The notes under the pieces: model-generated
The model's input: only the letters and a program-made list of their open reading frames with translations
The model's database searches: none
Told to the model about the DNA's origin: nothing
Program-made: the position numbers and the translations under genes
In this document: piece by piece, positions 8,710-16,700 of the stretch
Layout: each line of letters begins with the position of its first letter
Position numbering within the stretch: the first letter of the stretch is position 1
From: Oxalobacteraceae bacterium
Lineage (GTDB): Bacteria; Pseudomonadota; Gammaproteobacteria; Burkholderiales; Burkholderiaceae_D
Length of the DNA: 30,149 nt
Reading direction: 5' to 3'
Assembly (NCBI GenBank): GCA_003537575.1
Contig: DPRS01000050.1
Coordinates: 1-30,149, forward strand

Positions 8710-9297
8710 ATGAACGACTCCATAATGAATGCACCCGCGGACGCTGAACGGCGTCTGCTGCTGCAAGCAACAGTGACCGCCGGCGCCATCGCGGGCGTCG
8801 CCACCGCCGTGCCGTTTTTAGGCAGCATGGCACCGAGCCAGCGCGCGCTGTCGGAAGGCGCACCAGTGGATGTGGATCTCTCCGCCATCGCCCCCGGCAC
8901 CATGGTCTCCATCGCCTGGCGCGGCAAACCAGTCTGGGTCTTGCACAGGACAGATGCAATGATCGCCTCGCTCCAGCAACTCGACGACCTGCTGCAAGAC
9001 CCGCGTTCAAAGAATTCTGAACAACCGGTCGAAGCGCACAATGCCCTGCGTGCGATCAGGCCGGAATATGTCGTACTGGTCGGCATTTGCACGCACCTGG
9101 GCTGCGTGCCGCTGTTTCGCCCCGACGCCGCCCCGGCGGACTTGGGCACGGCATGGCCCGGCGGCTTTTACTGCCCTTGCCATGGCTCAAAGTTTGATCT
9201 GGCTGGACGCGTTTTCAAAAATGTCCCGGCGCCGGTGAATCTGGTAGTGCCGCCGCATCAATATCTGTCTGAAAGTATCGTGCGCATCGGGATATGA
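8710..9297 (+). CDS. Orphan Rieske iron-sulfur protein (ubiquinol-cytochrome c reductase ISP-like)
   Basis: A 195-aa membrane-anchored Rieske [2Fe-2S] protein. Residues 14-40 form an RR-containing hydrophobic anchor (ERRLLLQATVTAG, then VPFLGSM) that looks like the Tat-dependent N-terminus of bc1 complex Rieske subunits. Cluster motifs are CTHLGC (C127, H129, C132) and CPCHGSKFD (C155, C157, H158). That gives two Cys and two His ligands plus the pair expected to form the stabilising disulfide. I chose ATG 8710 because GTGAGG sits just upstream; a GTG at 8698 lies inside that site. No cytochrome b or c1 gene is adjacent, so the protein would have to work with a complex encoded elsewhere or with a different partner. 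It follows the fabI-like gene by 151 bp and precedes the phosphoketolase by 86 bp. Confidence 0.88.
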   Translation: MNDSIMNAPADAERRLLLQATVTAGAIAGVATAVPFLGSMAPSQRALSEGAPVDVDLSAIAPGTMVSIAWRGKPVWVLHRTDAMIASLQQLDDLLQDPRSKNSEQPVEAHNALRAIRPEYVVLVGICTHLGCVPLFRPDAAPADLGTAWPGGFYCPCHGSKFDLAGRVFKNVPAPVNLVVPPHQYLSESIVRIGI

Positions 9298-9383
9298 AGT
9301 TTGCAAAATCACATGCGACGCTGCTGGCGTAAGCGCCGTCCCAGCCATCGCCATGCATCGTCACACCCTATAAGGAATCATCC

Positions 9384-11900
9384 ATGAAGGCATCAGGACC
9401 TGCATTCAGCGAAGAACAGGCCGACCAGGCAAATCGTTTCCCGTATGCTGCCGATCTGCGCACGCCGGCACAAGCGCACGAGCGTTTCCGGATTGCCGCC
9501 GAAGCCTGCGCCTGGCGGGAGTCCGATCAGAACTTCGCGCGCTGGGCGCAGGGCTATGGAGTCATCCAGCACGACGATGAAACCCAATTGCGCGTACGGC
9601 GTTACGTCGCAGACCTGCTGGCCCGCAAGCCCGGACGCAGGGCCGAGGATGTCTGGCGTCTGCTGTGCGCGGCAGACCGCCTTACCAGCGCCGCCATGTG
9701 GCTGGTGGTTCACATGACCTATGCAAAGCGGGTTCGCGTGGACGGTGAAGCACTGCAAACAACCGACTTCAAGCCCACCCCGGACGGCCATACCGGGGGC
9801 TCGCTCAACATGGTCCCGGCGTATGTCGGCTACCTGCTCGCCAATGCGCTCACCGGCCGCACCCGCTCCTGGCTGATGGGCCAAGGCCACTGCGTGGCGG
9901 CAATCGATGCTGTCAATGTCCTGGTCAGCAACCTGCACCCCGAGCAATCCCGCCGCTATGTCAACACCGAGGCGGGCTTGTCGCAACTATGCGCGGATTT
10001 CTACTCGTATGCAATTCATCCGGACGGCAATCCTGCCACTCCGCTCGGCAGCCATGTCAATGCCCATACGGCAGGCGGCCTGATTGAAGGCGGCTACCTT
10101 GGCTTTGCGGAATTACAGTACGTCCACATGCCCCTGCCAGGCGAAACGCTGGTGGCATTCCTGAGCGACGGCGCCTTCGAGGAACAGCGCGGTGCGGATT
10201 GGGCGCCGCGCTGGTGGCGCGCCAGCGATACCGGCATGACATTGCCGATCATGCTGCTCAACGGGCGACGGATCGAACAGCGCAGTACCATGAGCCAGGA
10301 CGGTGGCGTCGAATGGTTTGCCCAGCATCTGCGCCTGAACGGTTTTGACCCCATAGTCATCGACGGCACCGACCCGGCCGCCTTCTGCTGGGCCATCCTC
10401 GAAGCCGAGACGCGCCTGTCCGCATGCGCCGGCGCAGAACAGGCCGACCACTTCAGCTACCCTGCCCCGCTGCACTACACAATTGCCCAAGCGCCAAAAG
10501 GATACGGCTTTCCGGGGGCGGGAACCAATCTGGCCCACAATCTTCCGCTTGGCAGCAACCCTTCCCTGGAAGCTGCGGCACGGACTTCCTTCAACCAGGC
10601 GGCGCGCAAGCTTTGGGTGCCGATGGACGATCTGGCCCAGTGCGTTCATCTCCTCAACACTCACGGCGACGACGGCCGGCCCCGCGAGCGTGACCATACG
10701 ATGGCGGCACGGCAGGTGCTCTGTCGCCAGGCCGAACTGCCCTGGCGTACTCTCGCTCCGGCCGGCGTGGGCCACTCACCGATGCAGGCCCTGGACCAGG
10801 CATTCCTGGCCATCACCGATGTCAATCCGGAGCTGCGGGTACGCATCGGCAACCCCGATGAATTGCGCAGCAACGGCATGCCGGGCACGCTGGAGCGATT
10901 CCGCCATCGCACCACACGCCCCGAGCCCGGCGTTCCGGAAGCGCTTGACGGCGCCGTCATTACAGCGCTCAATGAAGAAGCGGTCGTTTCGGCCGCACTG
11001 GCAAACAAGGCTGGATTGAATCTGGTCGTCAGCTACGAAGCATTCGCCGTCAAGATGCTCGGAGCAATGCGGCAGGAAATGACGTTTGCCCGGCACCAGG
11101 CGCAGGCCGGCAGGCCGCCTGGCTGGCTGTCGGTTCCCGTCGTGCTATCCTCGCACGCTTGGGAAAACGGCAAGAATGAGCTGTCCCATCAGGACACCAC
11201 CCTGTCGGAAGCCTGGCTGGCCGAACCTGCGGACCGGGCCCGCACCCTGTTCCCCCCCGATGCCAACGCCGCTATCGCCTGCCTTGCTGGCTGCTATCGC
11301 ACCCAGGGTGAAATCTGGACTGTGGTCGTGCCCAAGCGTCCGGTTCCGCTGTTGCTGGATGCCGAGCAGGCACGGCGGCTCGTCGCTGACGGCCTGCTGC
11401 GCATGACAGGAACCGGCGCAGAGAATGAAAGGCTTCAACTCATCGCCATCGGCTCCTACCAGCTCGGCGAAGCGCTGCGCGCGTCCCGCAGACTGACCGA
11501 ACGCCAGGTGCCACATTCGGTAGTGGTGATCAATGAGCCGGGCCGGCTGCGCACGCCGCGCGACACCATGGAAGCCAGCGCCACCTTATCCGATGCCGAG
11601 CTGGCGGCACTGTTCCCGGCTCACACCAAGGCACGCGTAGTGCTGTCACACACGCGGACGGAACTCCTGGCTGGCGTCTTGCGCCGAATCGATACGGGCT
11701 CTAGCCATACAGCATTCCTCGGTTTCAGCAATCGAGGCGGCACGCTCGACACCTTCGGCATGCTGTTTGCAAACCGCTGCACCTGGGCTCATGTTCTTGT
11801 GGCCGCCGCGCAGGCAATGCAGGCCGAAGCAAGGCAGTGGCTCAGCGACGCCGAGTTTGCCACGGTTACCGGCCGAGGCGATCCCCAAGTGCTACGGTAA
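9384..11900 (+). CDS. Divergent phosphoketolase-like (XFP family) thiamine-diphosphate enzyme
   Basis: An 838-aa protein, close to the usual 790-830 aa of xylulose-5-P/fructose-6-P phosphoketolases, which cleave sugar phosphate with Pi to acetyl-P plus an aldose phosphate. XFP landmarks appear in order: DGHTGGS (134-140) for GHWGT; MGQGHC (165-170) for GPGHG; AFLSDGAFEEQRG for the ThDP/Mg GDGE region; LNGRRIEQ; PKGYGFPG; NPDELRSNGM for the PDE..SN motif; SYEAF; SSHAWENGKNELSHQDT; and LFPPDANA. Several active-site stretches depart from canonical members, notably GPGHGGPA reduced to GQGHCVAA and loss of GDGEAETG. It may therefore be a separate clade with altered substrate use. Start ATG 9384 has AAGGAAT upstream. 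It is last of the rightward FabI-Rieske-phosphoketolase trio. Confidence 0.82.
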   Translation: MKASGPAFSEEQADQANRFPYAADLRTPAQAHERFRIAAEACAWRESDQNFARWAQGYGVIQHDDETQLRVRRYVADLLARKPGRRAEDVWRLLCAADRLTSAAMWLVVHMTYAKRVRVDGEALQTTDFKPTPDGHTGGSLNMVPAYVGYLLANALTGRTRSWLMGQGHCVAAIDAVNVLVSNLHPEQSRRYVNTEAGLSQLCADFYSYAIHPDGNPATPLGSHVNAHTAGGLIEGGYLGFAELQYVHMPLPGETLVAFLSDGAFEEQRGADWAPRWWRASDTGMTLPIMLLNGRRIEQRSTMSQDGGVEWFAQHLRLNGFDPIVIDGTDPAAFCWAILEAETRLSACAGAEQADHFSYPAPLHYTIAQAPKGYGFPGAGTNLAHNLPLGSNPSLEAAARTSFNQAARKLWVPMDDLAQCVHLLNTHGDDGRPRERDHTMAARQVLCRQAELPWRTLAPAGVGHSPMQALDQAFLAITDVNPELRVRIGNPDELRSNGMPGTLERFRHRTTRPEPGVPEALDGAVITALNEEAVVSAALANKAGLNLVVSYEAFAVKMLGAMRQEMTFARHQAQAGRPPGWLSVPVVLSSHAWENGKNELSHQDTTLSEAWLAEPADRARTLFPPDANAAIACLAGCYRTQGEIWTVVVPKRPVPLLLDAEQARRLVADGLLRMTGTGAENERLQLIAIGSYQLGEALRASRRLTERQVPHSVVVINEPGRLRTPRDTMEASATLSDAELAALFPAHTKARVVLSHTRTELLAGVLRRIDTGSSHTAFLGFSNRGGTLDTFGMLFANRCTWAHVLVAAAQAMQAEARQWLSDAEFATVTGRGDPQVLR

Positions 11901-12575
11901 TTGTATAGTCCCGTGCGACGGGGCACCATTCAAAGCGGCGCCAGCTGCAATCGCCGCGACAGTGCCCTGCCCGCCCAAGCTGCTGCGTTACGGCACAGCC
12001 GCGCGTCTGCCGGTCTGTGGCCCGGATTCGCTTAGCGGCTCCAGGCCATCTGCCGATTCGCGATGGCAGCCGAGCGGATGTACAGGTAAATCATGAAGCT
12101 CAGCACGGCGGCGAACCTTGTTTTAGAAAAATATGGAAGAATCAAAGTCCACGCTGCCGCGGGCCAGTTCGGCATGATCCTAACAGGCGTGGCTAATGCC
12201 ATCGCCGGTTGGCGATTGGCCGCCGCAATGCCAAGGCACATTTCCATTTATTAAGCCAATGCCGCCATCCTCACTGCCATGATATGGGCCGGGATATTTG
12301 CGGGACGATCGACGACCGAATTGCCAGCAGCAATATCGTGATCGATTGCCCATCCAAGCAAATGTACGACAAGCAAGGCGCGCCCAATCCCAGGACGCAA
12401 GCTGATCCTGCTTGATTTTGAATCAGCCTCGCGACTGGCATCGGCGCTTACAAAGTAACAAAGGGGGCAATTGTTCCCCCCACTCATCTAGGCATTCAAA
12501 GATAAGAGACGCCGGTCTCCTGTCACGCATCAATCTCGCGTTAACAGTATTCAGCAGTCACCACGCCATTCAGCG
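11901..12575. other. Gene-poor convergent gap, possible relic sequence
   Basis: About 675 bp between converging genes. No frame combines a ribosome site with recognisable protein features. One rightward frame from ATG 12093 encodes 53 aa to TAA 12252-12254. The same frame, read past that stop, continues with a hydrophobic stretch (ANAAILTAMIWAGIFAG). That could be a relic of a small membrane protein, but the opposite strand of 12032-12247 also reads as a hydrophobic peptide, so the coding strand is unclear. A small hairpin at about 11908-11921 has no T-run. A terminator-like hairpin is listed separately. Confidence 0.4.
12452..12481 (-). terminator. Rho-independent-like terminator
   Basis: On the minus strand a G-run (GGGGG) pairs with CCCCC across an 8-nt loop containing CAATTG, followed by TTTGTTACTTTG. 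It lies about 125 bp beyond the stop of the leftward repeat protein gene (12606) and could end that transcript. Confidence 0.5.
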
Positions 12576-12587
12576 TTATTGCGCTGT

Positions 12588-12668
12588 ATGGCTGGTATGG
12601 TCTCCCTATATTTGATTGCTGTGCATATCTTTAGCAGAGGCCTGGCGTGTCTCCATCCGTACCTCGTC
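12588..12668. repeat. Direct repeat copy 1 (123-bp period)
   Basis: 81-bp copy of a direct repeat whose partner is at 12711-12791, exactly 123 bp (41 codons) away, with long identical stretches (e.g. TTGATTGCTGTGCATATCTT in both but for one base at the end). It encodes the C-terminal repeat unit of the small secreted protein and runs past that gene's stop codon. Confidence 0.85.
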
Positions 12669-12956
12669 TCTGCTCTTGAGCGATTGCGCTGCTTTCGCGG
12701 CGGGTGCCACATGGCTGGCATGATCTCCCGATACTTGATTGCTGTGCATATCTTGAGCAGCGGCCTGGCGCGCTACCTCCCGTACCTCGTCACGGCTCGT
12801 GGTCGATGGCATATCCATCTGGACTGTCGCCCCATGGCTTAAAGGATCGGTTGCCATTGGTATCCCCGCAGGCATGTTTTGAGCAATGGCACCGGACCCG
12901 AGCGCTGTAAGCAATGCACCCATTGTGACGACGAATGTCAATTTATTTGCTCTCAT
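12606..12956 (-). CDS. Small secreted two-repeat protein (DUF4148-like), C-terminus clipped by a nonsense codon
   Basis: 116 aa with a signal peptide (MRANKLTFVVTMGALLTALG, cleavage likely after AIA near residue 25). The mature chain contains two copies of a unit, SRDEVREVARQAAAQDMHSN and SRDEVRMETRQASAKDMHSN, 41 residues apart. The SR.EVR phrasing recalls DUF4148 proteins of Burkholderiales; that family call is tentative. Start ATG 12956 is chosen because AGGAGAAAAATC precedes it; the frame upstream of it lacks a signal peptide. The first unit continues NQVSGDHASH. The second reads NQI and then TAG at the matching codon, after which GDHTSHTAQ follows in frame up to TAA 12576-12578. A TCG-to-TAG change therefore seems to have removed about ten residues. 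Function unknown. Confidence 0.7.
   Translation of the reverse strand: MRANKLTFVVTMGALLTALGSGAIAQNMPAGIPMATDPLSHGATVQMDMPSTTSRDEVREVARQAAAQDMHSNQVSGDHASHVAPAAKAAQSLKSRDEVRMETRQASAKDMHSNQI
12711..12791. repeat. Direct repeat copy 2 (123-bp period)
   Basis: Partner of the repeat at 12588-12668. This copy encodes the first, uninterrupted unit of the secreted protein. Confidence 0.85.
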
Positions 12957-13277
12957 GATTTTTCTCCTAATGTGTGAAGACAACCGGCTGATAATGCCGC
13001 AAGATTCCAATGAATCTATGGATAGAACTTTAGCCGGCCACTACCAACGGGAGCATGACAGCCGCGTTACAGTTGCGTAATGTGTGGGTGTGCCCTGACC
13101 ACATGCAGGTTCGTCAGGTCGCGAAACAGAAAAAGAAGGCAAAAGAATCGGTCACATGCGACGCATGAGAGCGGCGGACGTCAGGCTCTCGGAACTGCGA
13201 GTCGGCGTGCTTACGGTCCGCCCTCACTGTGGTGCCGAGGCCTGTCCATGATCGCATCGTGTGATTGATACAAGGAG
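12957..13277. other. Intergenic region upstream of the repeat protein gene
   Basis: 321 bp without a convincing gene. It should contain the leftward promoter of the repeat protein gene. It also holds a short odd palindrome (CATGCG-N-CGCATG, near 13156-13168) followed on the minus strand by a T-rich stretch, possibly acting as a weak end for the upstream leftward operon. Confidence 0.35.
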
Positions 13278-13934
13278 TCAAGAGCGCAGTGACCCGACGC
13301 CTGCTCTTGATTGGGCGCTGGACCAGAAGAACATCAAAATCATGACGCTCAGAATCGCGGAAAAGAAACACCATACCGAAAACAGCGCGACCGTATAAAA
13401 CCAGTATGCAATGAAAAACAGCAGCAACGCCAGGCCACCAAACACTTGCACCAACCGATGGCTGGAAAAGAATGACACCACGCAGGTCGCCAGCAGGTAC
13501 AGCAGCATTGCCGGCGCCTCGTAAAAATGCGGCGACACATACACGATATGCTCTTCAGCCACCGCGATCACGGGGTATTTGACGATGAAGTACAGCAGAT
13601 ACAAGCCGATGCTCAGGCCGATCACCTGGAACAGGTGCATGACGTTGCGGCGCCAGCGCACCGGCTCCAGCAAGCCCACCGAGAAAGGCACGAATATCGG
13701 CCAAAGCGTATGGGAAAATACGGAAAACAGGTAAGTCGCGGTGGCATTCAAGAGCGGCGCGTCATAGCGGAATGACAGCCACAGCATGCCTTCGACAATC
13801 TGCTGGATCCCAAACAGCAGGGGAATCAGGGCAAACGGCATATCAGTCTTGCGCGTGGCCTTTTTCAACGTCACCACGCCTACCGCGGACAGCGACACCC
13901 CTGCCACAAAGCTGGCAGTTGCGGAAAAACACAT
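13278..13934 (-). CDS. DUF6629-like multi-pass membrane protein
   Basis: 218 aa, almost entirely hydrophobic, with about seven predicted membrane helices. It begins MCFSATASFVAG, an N-terminal phrase I associate with the DUF6629 family of uncharacterised membrane proteins. Start ATG 13934 has a strong GGAGGAG site immediately upstream; the frame is open 57 nt further but that stretch is not needed. Conserved-looking features are IPLLFGIQQIVEGMLWL (helix 2-3) and aromatic-rich later helices. It is the last gene of the leftward series, 60 bp after the cardiolipin-synthase-like gene, and probably shares its transcript. No function can be assigned from sequence. Confidence 0.72.
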   Translation of the reverse strand: MCFSATASFVAGVSLSAVGVVTLKKATRKTDMPFALIPLLFGIQQIVEGMLWLSFRYDAPLLNATATYLFSVFSHTLWPIFVPFSVGLLEPVRWRRNVMHLFQVIGLSIGLYLLYFIVKYPVIAVAEEHIVYVSPHFYEAPAMLLYLLATCVVSFFSSHRLVQVFGGLALLLFFIAYWFYTVALFSVWCFFSAILSVMILMFFWSSAQSRAGVGSLRS

Positions 13935-13994
13935 AACTCCTCCCCTTCCTTGTTTTGCCGCCTCAGGCAACTGTGGCCCAGGTGCGTTCATTTC

Positions 13995-15281
13995 TCATTG
14001 CTGGCGTTCCAGTGCAATCCCCAGAAACGCCAGGATGCGTTCGCTGATCGGCCGGAGCCGCCATGCAGCCAGCGTCATGCACTCGGAATACGCCAAATCC
14101 TGCTCGAAATCCTGCTGCAGCCGCATCGCAAGGCCGCGGTCGACGAGCGCGATATTGACTTCATCGTTCAAGCCGAATGAGCGATTGTCGAAATTGGTCG
14201 ACCCCAGCACGGACCACACCTGGTCGATGATGAGCAGCTTGGCGTGGTTCATCCCGGGCCGGTATTCATGGATGGCGACGCCGGATGCCAGCAGTTCGCC
14301 ATAACGGCGCCGGCTGGCGCGCCGCGCAATCGGATGATTATTATGCTTTCCTGGCAAGATAATGTCGACAGTGACGCCGTGCGCAACGGCATGCGCCAAT
14401 TCGCGCCGCACGCTGGCATCCGGCAAAAAATACGGCGACTGAATTTGAATGCTTTTCGTTGCCGAAGCCAGCAACAGCTGAAACAGGATCCGGGCACGGG
14501 TGGATCGCCCGGCCGATGGCGCGCTATTGACGACCAGCCCCAGAATGGCTGCGGACGTATTCTGTTCGAGCGCAGCGCGGCAATGCGGAAAATCCGCGGG
14601 CGAGGAAAGAATCTCTCCGGTGGATTCCAGCCAGTTTTCCACAAACGATGCCTGCAAGCCCGCTGCAAGGCTGCCGTTCACCTTCAGCATGGTGTCACGC
14701 CAGGGAATACCAGGCCGTTCTTCGGCCATCCAGTAATCCGCAATCCCAGCGCCGCCGATGAATCCGGTTTCCCCATCGATCACGATTAACTCGCGGTGGG
14801 TCCGATTGTTGAAGCGCTTTAACGTGTACCAGCGCAAGGGCTGATACCGCACTACTTGGCCGCCGGCTTTGCGCAATCCTGCAAAATAGGCATGCGGCGT
14901 AATGATGCATCCGATGGCATCAATGACAACGCGGACGCGCACGCCGCTACGGGCGCGTTGCGTCAACGTTTCCAGGAAACGATCAGCAACCGGGCTGGGC
15001 CAGAACAGGAATGATTCGAGGTGAATGCTATGGCGCGCCTGGCGGATGGCGGCCAGCTCGGCCGCATAAAACGCTGCGCCTCGTGACAACACCTCCACCT
15101 GGCGGCTGCGAAAGACCGGCACATCGACCAGCGACGCCACCATGCCGACAAACTCGTGGGAATCAATGGCACACTCCGGCCGGTCAACGCGATAAGCCAG
15201 GCCCGGTTCTGCCAGCACCAGAAACAGCAGGATGCCCAGCAATATGATCGCCAGAATGCCCAGAATATGAAAGCTACTCAT
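13995..15281 (-). CDS. Cardiolipin synthase / phospholipase D family protein
   Basis: 428 aa with an N-terminal membrane helix (residues 5-24) and two phospholipase D domains, as in ClsA/ClsB enzymes that make cardiolipin by phosphatidyl transfer. The second catalytic motif is canonical (H346-A-K348 ... D353, followed by GSTNFDNRSFGLNDE). The first reads H162-R-E164 ... D169 (THRELIVIDG), with Glu where the HKD motif has Lys. The histidine nucleophile is kept. Whether activity survives is uncertain: it may be a subfamily trait. There is no strong ribosome site before ATG 15281. It lies 54 bp after the second TPM gene in a leftward envelope-related operon. Confidence 0.88.
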   Translation of the reverse strand: MSSFHILGILAIILLGILLFLVLAEPGLAYRVDRPECAIDSHEFVGMVASLVDVPVFRSRQVEVLSRGAAFYAAELAAIRQARHSIHLESFLFWPSPVADRFLETLTQRARSGVRVRVVIDAIGCIITPHAYFAGLRKAGGQVVRYQPLRWYTLKRFNNRTHRELIVIDGETGFIGGAGIADYWMAEERPGIPWRDTMLKVNGSLAAGLQASFVENWLESTGEILSSPADFPHCRAALEQNTSAAILGLVVNSAPSAGRSTRARILFQLLLASATKSIQIQSPYFLPDASVRRELAHAVAHGVTVDIILPGKHNNHPIARRASRRRYGELLASGVAIHEYRPGMNHAKLLIIDQVWSVLGSTNFDNRSFGLNDEVNIALVDRGLAMRLQQDFEQDLAYSECMTLAAWRLRPISERILAFLGIALERQQ

Positions 15282-15335
15282 GGTCTCAACTGATACGCGG
15301 CATTGCCGGTAACGGTCGGGTCAATTCTCCGTGCA

Positions 15336-15836
15336 TCAAAGCAAGTGTACATGATCCGGCAATTCGTTCGCATTCGCGCCAGACGCGGGGAAATGCCGGG
15401 TCAATTGCGCCGACACCGCGGCGATGCCCTGCAGCGCGCCCGACTCGAACCGACCGCTGGCAAATGCTTCCTGCATGGCGTCGACAATATCGCGCCAAAC
15501 GGAATCATGACAAGTTTTACGATGGATCCCGCGGTCGGCAATTACCTCGACGGCCTTGTCCGCCAGTAGTACGTAGATCAGTACGCCGCTGTTGTGGTCG
15601 GTATCCCATACGCGCAGCTCGCCAAACACCTCGATTGCGCGCTGATGCGGCGTCACGCCACCGAACACCTGTATCGGTGCCAGGGCGGCTTCCACTGCAA
15701 AGCAAATTTCGCCCAAGTGGCTGGCTTCGGCAGCCTGGATTGCCGATTGAATTGCATTCAGGCTGCGTTGCGAAAAATGCCGGTTGATCTGCCTGCGCGT
15801 GGTCAGCAGGTGGCGAATCAGACGCGGGATGCGCAT
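15336..15836 (-). CDS. TPM-domain protein (TLP18.3/Psb32/MOLO-1 family), no signal peptide
   Basis: 166 aa carrying a TPM domain from about residue 30 to 135, with landmarks HLGEICFAVEAAL, AIEVFGELRVWDTDHNSGVLIYVLLADKAVEVIADRGI (given here only as its start and end, 71-106) and DSVWRDIVDAMQEAF. Unlike its upstream neighbour it lacks a signal sequence and a long C-terminal membrane part, so it may be cytoplasmic or membrane-peripheral. Start ATG 15836 follows GGGAGG by 8 nt. An alternative GTG at 15845 lies directly against that site and is unlikely. The stop of the upstream TPM gene is only 2 bp before this ATG, so the two are almost certainly cotranslated. TPM proteins are often found with LemA; the biochemical role is unsettled. 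Confidence 0.82.
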   Translation of the reverse strand: MRIPRLIRHLLTTRRQINRHFSQRSLNAIQSAIQAAEASHLGEICFAVEAALAPIQVFGGVTPHQRAIEVFGELRVWDTDHNSGVLIYVLLADKAVEVIADRGIHRKTCHDSVWRDIVDAMQEAFASGRFESGALQGIAAVSAQLTRHFPASGANANELPDHVHLL

Positions 15837-15838
15837 GG

Positions 15839-16693
15839 CTACCACCTCCCCGAGGCGCCGCCGCCGCCAAAGCCACCGCCGCCGCCGCGAAAGCCCCCAA
15901 ATCCGCCCCCGCGGCGGCCATGACCATGACCCAAGACCACGCCACCCAGCCCACCGTGCCCTCCCCCCAGCAGGGAAAACAGAAAGCCCACCACCCCGGC
16001 CAGGATCGCGCTGGCCAGCAAGCCGGCGATGAACCAGGCAGCCAGGCCGATCAAGCCTCCGGTGGCGATAGCGCCGCCCATGCGCCCGAACATCGACCGC
16101 AAGACGCCACCCAGCGCCACCGCCGCCACCAGCACAACCGGCAGCAACTGTCCGACATCCGGGATGTCGCCTGCCGGGGAAGATCCGGCAACGGCCGGCA
16201 ACGGCTCGCCGTCGATCACCTTGATCATGCCATCCACGCCGGCGCTGATGCCGCCGTCATAATCGTTTTGCCTGAAACGCGGAACAATGATGTTGTCGAT
16301 GATGCGCTTTACCGTGGCATCGTTCAATGCGCCTTCCAGGCCATAGCCAACTTCAATGCGCACCGCCCGATCGTTCCTGGCCACCACCAGGAGCGCGCCG
16401 TCATCGGCCTTTTTGCGTCCGATCTTCCATTGTTCGGCAACCCGAATGGCATACTGCTCGATGGCTTCGGGCCGCGTGTTCGGCACGATCAGGATGGCGA
16501 TCTGACTCCCTTTGCGCTGCTCGAATTCGCGCAGGCGATTCTCCAGCGCCGCCCGCTGCTCGGCGCTCAAGGTGGCACCCAGGTCGACGACACGGTTTGT
16601 CAGCGGCGGAACGGCCGCCAGTTCAGCGGCGGCATGGACGATGCCGAAGCCAGCGAGCAGGATCAGCGTACAAAGCCAACGGAACATGCGCAT
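15839..16693 (-). CDS. TPM-domain membrane protein (YgcG-like) with Gly-rich tail
   Basis: 284 aa. A signal peptide (MRMFRWLCTLILLAGFG) is followed by a periplasmic TPM domain (about 30-150; LTNRVVDLGATLSAEQR, EQWKIGRKKADDGALLVVA, RIEVGYGLEG). Then come hydrophobic segments at about 175-250 and a Gly/His/Arg-rich end (HGGLGG..., GGGFGG repeats, GGGGASGRW). This is the usual YgcG layout. Start ATG 16693 has GAGG upstream and lies 7 bp after the lemA stop; the frame is open further up but overlaps lemA. Together with lemA and the second TPM gene it forms a tight three-gene unit, the common LemA-TPM pairing linked to envelope maintenance. Confidence 0.88.
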   Translation of the reverse strand: MRMFRWLCTLILLAGFGIVHAAAELAAVPPLTNRVVDLGATLSAEQRAALENRLREFEQRKGSQIAILIVPNTRPEAIEQYAIRVAEQWKIGRKKADDGALLVVARNDRAVRIEVGYGLEGALNDATVKRIIDNIIVPRFRQNDYDGGISAGVDGMIKVIDGEPLPAVAGSSPAGDIPDVGQLLPVVLVAAVALGGVLRSMFGRMGGAIATGGLIGLAAWFIAGLLASAILAGVVGFLFSLLGGGHGGLGGVVLGHGHGRRGGGFGGFRGGGGGFGGGGASGRW

Positions 16694-16700
16694 GGGAGCC

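Noticed and set aside
11908..11921. Hairpin CCCGT-GCG-ACGGG after the phosphoketolase gene
   Set aside because: Stem is only 5 bp and no T-run follows, so it does not qualify as a terminator.
12588..12791. Possible CRISPR-like direct repeats
   Set aside because: Only two long copies with a 123-bp (41-codon) period inside a coding frame; they are protein repeats.
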